From Terriglobus sp. RCC_193 (GTDB taxonomy: Bacteria; Acidobacteriota; Terriglobia; Terriglobales; Acidobacteriaceae): DNA of 64,000 nucleotides. The first letter of the stretch is position 1, and each line of letters opens with the position of its first letter. The notes under the pieces were generated by a model. The model saw only the letters and a list, made by a program, of their open reading frames with translations. It did no database searches and was not told where the DNA came from. The translations under genes and the position numbers were made by a program. This document shows, in pieces, positions 26,057 through 36,000 of this stretch. Where the stretch lies: positions 558,001 through 622,000 of the forward strand of contig NZ_JBFUPK010000001.1 of assembly GCF_041355105.1 (NCBI RefSeq). Direction: 5' to 3'.

Positions 26057-26929
26057 ATGTTCACTTCTCGGTATGCGGTCTTCGTTGATGCTGGCTACAT
26101 TTTCGGTCAAGGCGCTCTGAGCTTTTCGGCAGGCAAACTGACTCGTAGCCAACTTCGCTTGAACGAAGCAGAAATCATTAATCAACTCAAAAGCATCACG
26201 ACAAAGCCTGTAGCGGAACTTCTGCGTATCTATTGGTACGACGGCACACGCGGAAACATGACAATCGAACAAACGACTCTCGCCGAAATGCCAGACGTAA
26301 AGATGCGTCTGGGGTATATCAACGGAGCCGGACAGCAGAAGGGAGTTGACTCCCTAATCGTTACTGACCTCATTGAGCTTGCCCGGAATCAGGCAATTGG
26401 GGATGCTTACTTGGTAAGCGGTGACGGAGACCTGCGTGTTGCCGTTCAGATAGCTCAGAGCTTCGGCGTTAGAGTGCATTTGATTACCCTTGAACCGAGC
26501 AATTCATCTCTGAATCCTCAGTTGCGTCAGGAAGCGGATACAAGGCACGAAATTCCCAAGACTGAGGTCATCAAATTTCTGCGAATGGAGCAACTCCAGG
26601 GAACTGTGCTCTCTATAGCAGCCACTGCAGAAGTATCGACTCAACTTGTTTCGACTCCCGGTTTTGTTTCAGCGACCATGCAAGCAACGCCCGCAAAGGC
26701 TGATTTGTCTCTCAAAGACGCCGCTACGCAGGCTATCAAATCTGTTTTTTCAGCAGTGACTCCAGAGGAAATTGCGAAACTCAAAGCTTTGCAAACTGGA
26801 AAGGTCATACCGCCAGAGTACGATAGGAAAATTCTTGGGACTGCAAGAGCCCTTCTAGGGCGCGACCTTACGAACCCAGAGCGAGCAACGATGCGCAAAC
26901 TGGTATTGGCATGGCTACGTCAGACCTAA
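26057..26929 (+). CDS. NYN-domain (PIN-like) nuclease, probably acquired
   Basis: 290 residues. The N-terminal NYN/LabA-type domain (about 1-150) has the acidic metal-binding residues expected of PIN-like RNases: Asp11 in FVDAGY, Asp98 and Asp104 in KGVDSLIVTDL, and Asp123/Asp125 in VSGDGDL. The C-terminal about 140 residues are a flexible linker followed by a helical tail (ATQAIKSVFSAVTPEEIAKL). The ATG has GGAG eight bases ahead. Base composition is visibly richer in A and T than every neighbour, and the gene has its own promoter-like and hairpin signals, which suggests horizontal transfer. NYN proteins act in RNA decay and, in some contexts, defence; the role here is unknown. Confidence 0.8.
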   Translation: MFTSRYAVFVDAGYIFGQGALSFSAGKLTRSQLRLNEAEIINQLKSITTKPVAELLRIYWYDGTRGNMTIEQTTLAEMPDVKMRLGYINGAGQQKGVDSLIVTDLIELARNQAIGDAYLVSGDGDLRVAVQIAQSFGVRVHLITLEPSNSSLNPQLRQEADTRHEIPKTEVIKFLRMEQLQGTVLSIAATAEVSTQLVSTPGFVSATMQATPAKADLSLKDAATQAIKSVFSAVTPEEIAKLKALQTGKVIPPEYDRKILGTARALLGRDLTNPERATMRKLVLAWLRQT

Positions 26930-26959
26930 TTTAAAACATCTGGTGACTCTGGCCGAAAG

Positions 26960-27706
26960 CTACACCTCGATCTTCGAGAACAGGTAGGCGCCCAGCACCA
27001 GGAAGCCGCAGGTGATAGCAGTCAGTATGCCTGCGTCCAGCGCGGGTGAGAACTGCCAGTGGCCGATCAGCGCTCCACGCAGCCCGTCCACGCCATAGGT
27101 CAACGGGTCAAGGTGCGTGATGACTTTCATCACCTTGCCCAGGTTTGCCAGCGGATATAGCGCGCCGCTGAGGAAGTAAATGGGCATAACCAGGAAGTTC
27201 ATCACCAGTTGGAACCCCTGCATGTCCTTAATGACGGAGCCAATGGCCGTTCCCAGCGCGGAGAACAACATGGCCACCAGAAACACAAAGACAAACGCAT
27301 AGGGAAGCGACGTCCAGTGTTGCGGCCGGAAGCCAAAGAGCAGGCAGATGAGCAGCACCAGCGTGCCCTGAATCACGGCGACCGTGGCGCCGCCCAGCGT
27401 GCGGCCCGTCATAATCTGCAGGCGCGATACTGGCGCTACCAGCGTCTCTTTCAGGAACCCAAACTGGCGATCCCACAGCATGGCAATGCCGTTGAACACG
27501 GACGAAAACAGAATGGTCATGCCAATGATGCCCGGCGCAATGAATTGCAGATAGCTGCCCAGACCGGCCTGACGAAAGACCGGGCTGAAACCGGCTCCAA
27601 AGGCAAACAGATAAAGGCAGGGCTGCGCCAGCGATACCACCACCTGCACACGCGAACGGACATAACGCTTCAGTTCCCGAAGCCACAGAATGTAAATTGC
27701 ACCCAT
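26960..27706 (-). CDS. ABC-2 type exporter permease
   Basis: 248 residues from the ATG at 27706. The frame is open to 27772, but this start lies four bases after the ATPase stop and begins with a typical cytoplasmic leader. Six TM segments can be placed, including VVVSLAQPCLYLFAFGAGF, FIAPGIIGMTILFSSVFNGI and FQLVMNFLVMPIYFLSGALY. The last one with its following PLANLGKVMK matches the ABC-2/DrrB-like signature area. It pairs with the ATPase to export a drug, lipid or polysaccharide. The substrate cannot be told from sequence. Confidence 0.9.
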   Translation of the reverse strand: MGAIYILWLRELKRYVRSRVQVVVSLAQPCLYLFAFGAGFSPVFRQAGLGSYLQFIAPGIIGMTILFSSVFNGIAMLWDRQFGFLKETLVAPVSRLQIMTGRTLGGATVAVIQGTLVLLICLLFGFRPQHWTSLPYAFVFVFLVAMLFSALGTAIGSVIKDMQGFQLVMNFLVMPIYFLSGALYPLANLGKVMKVITHLDPLTYGVDGLRGALIGHWQFSPALDAGILTAITCGFLVLGAYLFSKIEV

Positions 27707-27710
27707 CGTC

Positions 27711-28496
27711 CTATCGCCTCCACATCTGGGCCATCTGCCGCAGGCCAGCCTTTGCATCCGCACCTTCGTCACGCAGCGACGAACCCGTCAGCGCGAGAAA
27801 TGCCGCTTCCAGAGAGTCCGTGTCCGTCTGCGCCTTCAACTCCGCCGAGGTTCCCTGTGCCACGATGGCGCCGTGGTCCATGATGGCAATGCGATGCGCC
27901 ACACGATCCGCTTCATCCATGTAATGCGTGGTGAGGAAGACGGTGGTCTTTTCGCTCTCATTCAGGGCCTTCACATGCGTCCAGAGCTGGTTGCGGCTCT
28001 GCGGATCAAGGCCCAACGTGGGCTCGTCCAGAAAGAGAATCTTCGGCGTATGCAGGAATCCGCGCGCAATTTCCAGTCGGCGTTTCATACCGCCGGAGAA
28101 GGTCTTCACCATGGCATCTTTGCGGTCCCATAGCTCGAAGGTTTTCAGCAGCGTTTCAATGCGTTCTGCACGGACCTTGCGCGGCACGTGATACAGCACG
28201 CCGTGCAGTTCCATGTTTTCCCACGCAGTCTGTTCCTGGTCCAGGCTGGGGTCCTGGAAGACGATGCCAAAACTCTGCCGTGCCGCAATCTGGTTGCGGT
28301 TGGGGTCTTTGCCGTCCAATTCAATGGTGCCGCTGGTGGGGCGCAGCAGCGTGGTAAGCATCTTGATAGTGGTGGATTTTCCTGCGCCGTTCGGCCCCAG
28401 GAAGGCGAAAATCTCGCCCTGCTCCACGTCAAATGTGATGTCCTTTACAGCAGTGAAATCGCCGAAGGTGCGGACAAGATTGCGTACACGGATCAT
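27711..28496 (-). CDS. ABC exporter ATPase (DrrA/NodI-like)
   Basis: 261 residues from the ATG at 28496. Walker A GPNGAGKST at about 34-42, Q-loop in GIVFQDPSLDQEQTAWENM, signature FSGGMKRRLEIARG, Walker B ILFLDEPTLGLD, and the switch His in FLTTHYMDEADRV. The short length with the GGMKRR signature places it with drug-resistance/NodI-type exporters rather than importers. It is followed at once by its permease. It is divergent from araB, with 176 bases between them that must hold both promoters. Confidence 0.93.
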   Translation of the reverse strand: MIRVRNLVRTFGDFTAVKDITFDVEQGEIFAFLGPNGAGKSTTIKMLTTLLRPTSGTIELDGKDPNRNQIAARQSFGIVFQDPSLDQEQTAWENMELHGVLYHVPRKVRAERIETLLKTFELWDRKDAMVKTFSGGMKRRLEIARGFLHTPKILFLDEPTLGLDPQSRNQLWTHVKALNESEKTTVFLTTHYMDEADRVAHRIAIMDHGAIVAQGTSAELKAQTDTDSLEAAFLALTGSSLRDEGADAKAGLRQMAQMWRR

Positions 28497-28672
28497 AGGT
28501 GCGACTCTCCGTCGGGGTGAAGACAAGCCTGACCAGTATCGCTCTGCTTGCCTCTTGCGAAACGCGTTATGACAGGAAAATGTTCCCTGCGGCCGTCAGG
28601 TGTGACAATTCGTCTGGCAATCCGGCAGACTGTAACGGACACCAACGCCTTTATTCTGGAAAACCTTCGAAA

Positions 28673-30256
28673 ATGGCCATCGTAGCTGGAGCAGATTTTG
28701 GAACACTCAGCGTCCGTGTGACGCTGCTGGACAGTGACCGCGGACGCCTGGGAACAGCCTCTGCATCGTATCCGTTGAACCGCAAGCGTGACGATCCGGA
28801 TTTCGCTACGCAGTCGCACACGGCTCAGATGGACGCGCTTGTACTGGCTACGCGCGAAGTCCTGGCGCAAACAGGCGTGAACGGTGCCGATGTGCAGGCG
28901 TTCGCGTTGGATACCACAGGATCAAGCGTGGTGCCTGTCGACGCCGCCATGCAGCCGCTGGACGACTACTATCTGTGGTGCGATCACCGTGCGCTGAACG
29001 AAGCGCAGGAGATCACCGCGCTGGCGCACGAGCGCAATCTTGAGGCTATCGAGTGGTGCGGTGGCGTGTACTCGCACGAGTGGGGATGGGCCAAGCTACT
29101 GCACTGGCTGCGCCACAACCCGGAAAAGCGCGCATACTTCGCATCGGCATTTGAACACTGCGACATGGTGGCGGCAACGCTGTCAGGCATCACGTCGCCA
29201 CGCGACGCGAAACGCAGTGTCTGCGCGCTGGGGCACAAGTGGTTATGGAATCCGAAGTGGGATGGATTTCCGCCGGAAGAGTTCCTGATCGCTGTTGACC
29301 CACTCCTTACCGGTGTTCGCGAAAAGCTGCAGGGCGAGGTACTGACCTCAGATCATCTTGCGGGCCACCTCGACACGGCATGGGCAGAAAAGCTTGGCCT
29401 GCGTGCGGGTATCCCCATTCCTGTGGGCGCTTTCGACGCGCATTGGGACGCCATCGGCGCTGGATGCCGTGAGGGTGATGTCGTCAACGTTGTTGGCACA
29501 TCCACCTGCATCATCGCCATGCAACCCAGGACATCTTTGATTCCCGGTGTGTGCGGCGTTGTCCCGGGCAGCGTACATCCGCAGTACACCGGTGTTGAGG
29601 CGGGGTTGTCCGCCGTTGGCGATATCTTCGACGCCATCGCACGGCGTTCCGGCACAGATGTAAAGACGCTGTCGCAAGGGCTGGACACCTTCCGCGCAGG
29701 GCAGACAGGCCTGCTTCGTCTCTCCTGGGACAACGGCGACCGCACTGTGCTGGTGCGCAGCGATCTGGGTGGCATCACGCTTGGCTGGAACCTGGTCAGC
29801 ACGGCGCAGGACGAGTTGTTCGCAGCGATTGAAGGTACGGCGTTCCACACACGCATCATCCTTGAGCGCATGGCGGAATATGGTGTGCCGGTGGAACGCG
29901 TCATCAACGGCGGCGGCATTCCGCAGCATAATCCCACGCTGAACCAGATCTACGCCAACGTATTCAATAAGCCGGTGCTGGTGCCTGCTTCCTCCACCAC
30001 GAGTGTTGGGGCGGGCATCTTCGCACAGGTTGCGGCTGGTTCGTTTGCGACGATCGAAGATGCCCAGGCACGCATGTGTCCGCAGCACAAGGTCTATGAA
30101 CCGGACCCGGACGCCGTGGTGATCTATGAGCAGCTATATCCGCTGTACCGGCGCGTCTATGAGAGCTTCGGAGATCGCCGCGCCGCGCCGCAATCTTTCA
30201 CGGAAGTGCTGCATGATCTTCGTGAGATTGCAGCCAGGAGCCGTGGCGCACACTAA
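28673..30256 (+). CDS. araB: Ribulokinase
   Basis: 527 residues from the ATG at 28673. The open frame extends back to 28499, but residues before this lack kinase character. It phosphorylates L-ribulose with ATP in arabinose breakdown. FGGY-kinase features: [15 protein letters not shown] at the N-terminus, [40 protein letters not shown], and [19 protein letters not shown] near the C-terminus. It begins an araB-araA-araD run. No AraC or GntR gene accompanies it, so the regulator must lie elsewhere. Confidence 0.94.
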   Translation: MAIVAGADFGTLSVRVTLLDSDRGRLGTASASYPLNRKRDDPDFATQSHTAQMDALVLATREVLAQTGVNGADVQAFALDTTGSSVVPVDAAMQPLDDYYLWCDHRALNEAQEITALAHERNLEAIEWCGGVYSHEWGWAKLLHWLRHNPEKRAYFASAFEHCDMVAATLSGITSPRDAKRSVCALGHKWLWNPKWDGFPPEEFLIAVDPLLTGVREKLQGEVLTSDHLAGHLDTAWAEKLGLRAGIPIPVGAFDAHWDAIGAGCREGDVVNVVGTSTCIIAMQPRTSLIPGVCGVVPGSVHPQYTGVEAGLSAVGDIFDAIARRSGTDVKTLSQGLDTFRAGQTGLLRLSWDNGDRTVLVRSDLGGITLGWNLVSTAQDELFAAIEGTAFHTRIILERMAEYGVPVERVINGGGIPQHNPTLNQIYANVFNKPVLVPASSTTSVGAGIFAQVAAGSFATIEDAQARMCPQHKVYEPDPDAVVIYEQLYPLYRRVYESFGDRRAAPQSFTEVLHDLREIAARSRGAH

Positions 30257-30288
30257 AAGCCGTTATCCTGCTCATGGAGAGATCGTCA

Positions 30289-31767
30289 ATGAGCAAGAAT
30301 CCGTTGGAAGTGTGGTTCGTTACAGGCAGTCAACATCTGTACGGCCCGGGTCCGCTGGCACAGGTGGCAGAGAACGCAGGCACGATTGCATCTTCACTGG
30401 ACAGGGAAGATGCAATTCCTGTGCGCGTGGTGGCAAAGCCTGTGATGGTCTCCGCGGACAGCATTCTCAAGCTGTGTCAGGAAGCGAATGCTGCGGATAA
30501 CTGCATTGGCCTGGTGCTGTGGATGCACACCTTTTCACCGGCGAAGATGTGGATTGCCGGACTGAAGGCACTGCGCAAGCCCTTCCTGCACCTGCATACA
30601 CAGTTCAATCGCGAGCTGCCGTATGCATCCATCGACATGGATTTTATGAACCTGAATCAGGCGGCGCATGGCGACCGCGAATTCGGATTCATGACGGCGC
30701 GCCTGCGCCTGGCACGCAAGGTGGTCGTTGGCCACTGGAGCGATGCGGAGACTGTCAACGAAATTGCCACATGGACGCGCGCTTCGCTGGGCTGGCATGA
30801 ATCGCAGCATCTGAAGGTGGCTCGCTTCGGTGACAACATGCGCAACGTCGCCGTCACGGAAGGCGACAAGGTGGAAGCGCAAAGCGTCTTCGGCTATACC
30901 GTCTCCGGCTTCGGTATTGGCGATCTTACCGACCGCATGAATGCTTTCAGCGATGCCGATGTCGCCACGCTGGTGCAGGAGTATCGCGATACCTACACAA
31001 TTACGCCGCAGCATGATCGTGCCGACTCGTTGACAGTAGCGGCTCGCATCGAGCTTGGCCTGCGAGCGTTTCTTACCGAAGGTGGCTTCGGTGCATTTAC
31101 CGACACCTTTGAAGACCTTCATGGCATGCGCCAGTTGCCCGGCATTGCCACGCAGCGTCTGATGGCTTCCGGCTTCGGCTTTGGCGGCGAAGGCGACTGG
31201 AAGACCGCGGCCCTTGTCCGCATCATGAAGGTGATGGCGCAGGGGCTTCCCGGCGGCACGTCGTTCATGGAGGACTACACCTACGACTTCGCAGGCAAAC
31301 CCTCCATTCTCGGCTCGCACATGTTGGAAATATGCCCGTCGATTGCGGAGAACAAGCCTTCACTTGAGGTGCATCCGCTGGGCATCGGCGGTAAGGAAGA
31401 CCCGGTGCGCCTCGTCTTCAATTCACCCGCAGGCCCTGCGATTGTCGCCAGCATTGTGGACATGGGCAACCGCTTCCGCATGATCGTGAATGAAGTGGAC
31501 GCAGTAAAGCCCGCGCACGAGTTGCCAAAACTGCCGGTAGCGCGTGTGCTCTGGCATCCGAAGCCGAGTCTCAAGATCGCTGCTGCTGCATGGATTTATG
31601 CAGGCGGTGCGCACCACACTGGATATTCGCAGGTGTTGACAATGGAGCACATGGCAGACTTCGCGGAGATCGCAGGTATCGAACTGGTGCGCATCGACGA
31701 TGAGACGAAGCTGCACACCTTCCGCAATGAACTTCGGTGGAACGACGCAGCCTACAAGCTGCAGTAA
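30289..31767 (+). CDS. araA: L-arabinose isomerase
   Basis: 492 residues from the ATG at 30289, which has GGAGAG at about 12 bases. An upstream ATG at 30274 would add five residues. It converts L-arabinose to L-ribulose with a divalent metal. Recognisable segments: [13 protein letters not shown] at the start, [45 protein letters not shown], and [10 protein letters not shown] near the C-terminus. The length is close to the E. coli enzyme. It sits 32 bases after araB and 12 bases before araD. Confidence 0.96.
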   Translation: MSKNPLEVWFVTGSQHLYGPGPLAQVAENAGTIASSLDREDAIPVRVVAKPVMVSADSILKLCQEANAADNCIGLVLWMHTFSPAKMWIAGLKALRKPFLHLHTQFNRELPYASIDMDFMNLNQAAHGDREFGFMTARLRLARKVVVGHWSDAETVNEIATWTRASLGWHESQHLKVARFGDNMRNVAVTEGDKVEAQSVFGYTVSGFGIGDLTDRMNAFSDADVATLVQEYRDTYTITPQHDRADSLTVAARIELGLRAFLTEGGFGAFTDTFEDLHGMRQLPGIATQRLMASGFGFGGEGDWKTAALVRIMKVMAQGLPGGTSFMEDYTYDFAGKPSILGSHMLEICPSIAENKPSLEVHPLGIGGKEDPVRLVFNSPAGPAIVASIVDMGNRFRMIVNEVDAVKPAHELPKLPVARVLWHPKPSLKIAAAAWIYAGGAHHTGYSQVLTMEHMADFAEIAGIELVRIDDETKLHTFRNELRWNDAAYKLQ

Positions 31768-31779
31768 CGGGAGCAGGCG

Positions 31780-32490
31780 ATGCTGTTAAAGGAACTACGC
31801 GAAGAAGTGCTGGAAGCAAACCTGGAACTGGTGCGTCGCGGGCTGGTGCTGTACACCTTCGGGAATGCATCGGGTGTCGACCGCGAGCAGGGGCTTGTCG
31901 TCATCAAGCCATCCGGCGTGGACTACGACAAGCTAAAGCCGGAGCACATGGTCGTTACCGATCTGGAAGGTGAAATCGTGGAAGGGAATCTGCGTCCTTC
32001 TTCTGACCTGGATACGCACACGTTGCTGTATCGCGAATTCCCATCGATCGGTGCGGTGGTCCATACGCACTCTGACTATGCGACCAGTTTTGCTCAGGCA
32101 GGCCTGCCGATTCCTGCGCTTGGCACCACGCATGCAGATTATTTCTATGGCCCGGTACCAGTAACAGCACCGCTCAGCGATGAAGCGATTCAAGGCCGTT
32201 ATGTCCACGAGACAGGTCTGGCGATTGCAGAGCGCTTCCGCAACGGCGAAGCCGGACAACCAATCGATCCGCTTGCCGTTCCCGCATGTCTAGTCGCAGG
32301 TCATGCACCGTTCGTATGGGGCAGGAATGCACACGATGCCGCGCATAACGCCGTAGTTCTGGAGGCAGTCGCAAAGATGGCCTACCAGACGCTAACACTG
32401 AGGGCGAACTGCGAAGGAGTTTCAAAGGCGCTGCTGGATCGCCATTACTTCCGCAAGCACGGCGCGTCAGCAACCTACGGACAGTGCTAG
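31780..32490 (+). CDS. araD: L-ribulose-5-phosphate 4-epimerase
   Basis: 236 residues. Class II aldolase/epimerase fold with the zinc ligands His95 and His97 in VVHTHSDYATSF and His175 in VAGHAPF. Asp76 in SSDLDTH matches the conserved Asp of the family. It makes D-xylulose-5-phosphate for the pentose phosphate pathway and completes the arabinose pathway. Its TAG stop forms a CTAG palindrome shared with the stop of the convergent thioredoxin gene. Confidence 0.95.
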   Translation: MLLKELREEVLEANLELVRRGLVLYTFGNASGVDREQGLVVIKPSGVDYDKLKPEHMVVTDLEGEIVEGNLRPSSDLDTHTLLYREFPSIGAVVHTHSDYATSFAQAGLPIPALGTTHADYFYGPVPVTAPLSDEAIQGRYVHETGLAIAERFRNGEAGQPIDPLAVPACLVAGHAPFVWGRNAHDAAHNAVVLEAVAKMAYQTLTLRANCEGVSKALLDRHYFRKHGASATYGQC

Positions 32491-32924
32491 GCTGCGGCTT
32501 CCTGCAGCCATCGCACCATCTGTGACGCATCGACAAGTCCAGCCTGCTGGCGGACGAGAGCACCGTTGCGAAACACAGCGAAGTTCGGGATGCCGCGCAC
32601 GTTGTACCGGGCGGAAAGCTGTGGGTTCGCTTCGGTGTCCACCTTCAACACCAAGCCACGTCCCGCCATCTGTTTCGCAGTTTCCGCAACATAAGGTGCT
32701 GCCATACGGCACGGCCCGCACCACGCTGCCCAGAAATCCACCAGCACCGGCACACGCGCCTTTTGCAGAACTTCATCGAAGAGCGCTACATCGGCAGCAA
32801 TCGGTTCATTCGCAGCAGGTAACGGCTGTTTGCACGAACCGCAGCGACCCGTATCCGCAAGATGCTCCGCGGGAATGCGGTTCTTCGTGCCACACATCTC
32901 ACAGGTTCGAATCACCGGCATCAT
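32487..32924 (-). CDS. trxC: Thioredoxin 2 (zinc-ribbon type)
   Basis: 145 residues. An N-terminal zinc ribbon uses Cys8, Cys11, Cys28 and Cys31, followed by a thioredoxin domain with the active site WCGPC at 68-72 and the cis-Pro loop VRGIPNFAVF. This is the TrxC layout, a cytoplasmic disulfide reductase that remains active under oxidative stress. The ATG at 32924 is preceded on its strand by AGGAAGA. It converges on araD with a 4-base overlap. Confidence 0.92.
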   Translation of the reverse strand: MMPVIRTCEMCGTKNRIPAEHLADTGRCGSCKQPLPAANEPIAADVALFDEVLQKARVPVLVDFWAAWCGPCRMAAPYVAETAKQMAGRGLVLKVDTEANPQLSARYNVRGIPNFAVFRNGALVRQQAGLVDASQMVRWLQEAAA

Positions 32925-32986
32925 CTTCCTCCGTGTCCTTCTCTTCGATGTTCAACGATAGCAATTCGTTTCAAAGGGCAATGGAA

Positions 32987-33008
32987 AGACCCTGCCAAAG
33001 CAGGGCCT
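32987..33008 (-). terminator. Terminator of the TonB receptor gene
   Basis: CCCTGC and GCAGGG pair around a 4-base loop (32990-33005), extended by AAG/CTT. On the minus strand the hairpin is followed by TCTTTCC and is preceded by AAAAGG. It lies 20-40 bases after the receptor stop. On the plus strand it is followed by TTTTC, so it may work both ways. Confidence 0.6.
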
Positions 33009-33026
33009 TTTCATGGTTGGAGAAAG

Positions 33027-36000
33027 TTAGAACGAAATGCGACCACTGAAACGAAGCGTACGGTTGCTGGTGGCGAGCACGCCCTGAATCTGGCCGAAAC
33101 CAGTGTTGTTGTAATCGGCGACAGGGTTGTTCCACTGCGGAGTGTTGGTCACGTCGAACGATTCCGCCTTCAGCACGACAGCAATTTCTTTATAGATCGG
33201 AATGTTGCGTGTTAGGCCCACGTCCAGATTGAAGTACCCCGGTCCGCGGAGTGTGTTGCGGCCCACGTTGCCGTTGGTACCGGTGGCGGAGTGCACATAG
33301 TTTCCGTTGTTCACGAAGTAGTAGGGATTGCCGTTGGAATTCGCGGTCAACCGCGTCCCTGTAAGCTTGGGAGCGCTGATCTGATTTGGCACGGCAGTGT
33401 CGCCGTTACCAGCCTGTAGAGTATCCGTGATCTGGAATGGCTTGCCGCTGTAGTAGGTCATGATCGTGTTCAGATCCCATCCTCCAACAATGCCGCCCAG
33501 CACACCGTGGTTAAGATACTTGCGTCCATGCCCAAAGGGCATTTTGTACGCGGTCCACAACACATTCATGTGCTTGCGATCGAAGCCGGACAACGCAAAG
33601 TTCTTCTTGTAGTACGCCGGTGTGCTGAAGGTCGGGGTACCCAGAGTCGAATCCGCATCCCAGTTGTTCATGTACTTGGAGAAGGTGTAGGAGTAACCAT
33701 ATTGCAGGTCACGCGAGGAGCGGTTGCTGACCTGAAGCTGCAGACCTGAATACTCTTCGTCCGCTGTCGGCACCACATTCAGAATGGTGCCGGTGTAGCG
33801 AGCGACACCCGTACTTGAGGCTGCGTTGGAGAAGAGTGGACGAGCACCACCGACGCCGCCTGCATTGATATCGATACCCAGCACCTGACGGACATGATGT
33901 GTGCCCACGTATCCCACATTCAGAACGATCCCCTTGAACAGGTCACGATCAAGAAAGAGGTTCCAGGCCTCAATGTAGCCACGACGCCACTTCTGAGGAG
34001 CCGTCTGAGTGGTGTAGTTCGCTGGCAAGGGCACCACGCCAGTAGAAATGTCAGGAATGGCAACTGTAGGTACTCCAGCGGTCAGCGTTCCGTTCGGAAT
34101 CGTATTCATGTTGGGAGCTGCGGCATTGGGAGCGGTGAGAGCTCCCGCCGGAAGATAGTTGTTATTCACGCCATTGATATTGCCGGTATTGTTCAGCGTG
34201 ATGAGTGCAGGATAGGAATCGCGGAAGAAGCGGAAGTTTTCCGGATCCACCGTGATACCTCCCCCCGAGCGGATGACGGTCTTGTCGTTGACGCGATAGT
34301 TAATGCCAAAACGCGGCACGATCATGCCCCACCCAACATTTTCGCCAGTATCTGTTGGAATGGAACCTCGCCCGCCAATCAGCACATTGCTGGTCGCTGG
34401 ATCAAAGCGGAACACGCCCGTATGGTCACGATTCGCAAACGGGTAGTATTCGTAACGCATACCATAGTTGATGGTCAGGTTCGGCGACGGCTTCCACGTG
34501 TCCTGCGCGTAGAAGCTGAAGACTGAGAAGCGAGGGCCATTCGGTTGGAAGAGCTGAACCGTCTTACCGATCGCCTGTGGCATGCCGAGGAGAAGATCAG
34601 CGATGGCGCGATAGTAGTTCGGACCATCTGCCGCGGCGCCTGTATTGTTGCCCGTCACGCCACCGGAGAAGGTGAACTGACCGCGTGGACCGGCATTGTT
34701 GGCCTGAAGGTGGTTGATGGCGGAGTGCACATATTCACCTCCAAAGCGGAAGTTATGCTGGCCGTGGATATAGGTGCCATTCAGATTGGCAACGTACTGC
34801 ATGTCGCGGAACTGAAATGGATTGGATTGGATGTAATTGCCAAAGCTGGAATTGTTGGCCACGATAAAGCCCGGAGTACCGGATTGGAAGGGCGTGGGGC
34901 CGTTTGTTCCAGGAATGCCGAGCGTGTCCAGACCAACGTTCTTACCGTAGTCCGGGGCTCGCGCTGCAAGGTTGATGCGGACGAAACCTGCGTTGGCATC
35001 GATGAGGAAGTTGGGCGTGAAGGTATGCGTGGCACCGAGCCCTACGTTCTGAATGGTGCCTGGAGCAGATCCCGGCTGGCCACCGTCCCACGTGTTACCA
35101 ATCGCCGCTCCAAGAGCAGGCGGGTCAACGATGTTCGAACGTCCCACCGAGTAACGCCCGAAGAAGGTCGTTCTGTCCGTCGGGTTATAGCTGACCTTTG
35201 CGTCGTAGGAGCTGCGGTCGTACGCCAGTACCGCTCCACCCTGGTAATTGCCGGAAGTGCCTGCAGTGTTTGGTGTCGGCAGTAGCGCCAGAATCTTCTG
35301 CGCGGCTGCGCTGAGGCGCGCGGCAGGGATTGCGTTACCCGCGAATGCAGTGCGCCCCGACCCGTTTGCGTTGCCTGTCTGTGGGTCATAGATCGTAATG
35401 CCCGTGCCTGAGAAGTCGCCGCCACGAACTGCCGCAGTTGGCACGGTCATTGCATTGCCGGTCTTGAACTGGCGCAGTGACACCTTGTTGTAGTTGAAGA
35501 AGAAGAACAGCTTGTCCTTGATGATCGGACCGCCGATGTTTGCACCGTACTCGTTGTAGATATTCTTCGGTTTGTTCGGCTGTGCGGCAGTAGGACGCGT
35601 AAAGTACTGCCGCGCGTTGAAGTCACGGATGGAGTTGTATTCCCACGCGCCACCGTGAAAGCTGTTGGTGCCGCTCTTCACGATCAGATTGGCAGCAATG
35701 CCGCCAGCAGCGCCCTGTTCAGCGTTAAAGCTACTGGTTACGATGTTCGCTGATTCAATGGAGTCCGTCGGAGGAATGTACGCCACGATGGACTGCAGCC
35801 ACGGATACCCCACGGCTGCGCCATCAATCTTGGTGGAGTTCACCGTGTTCACAATGCCGTTGGCAGTTACGGCCTGCGTACGTCCAGGATTGCCGGCCTG
35901 AGAGTTGTTTTCCGTCGGCGGTGGTACGCCTGGTACAAGGCGGTACAAGCCCTGGAAATTGCGGCCTGCTGTTGAGGTGGTTGGCAGTTCTTGTACTTGC

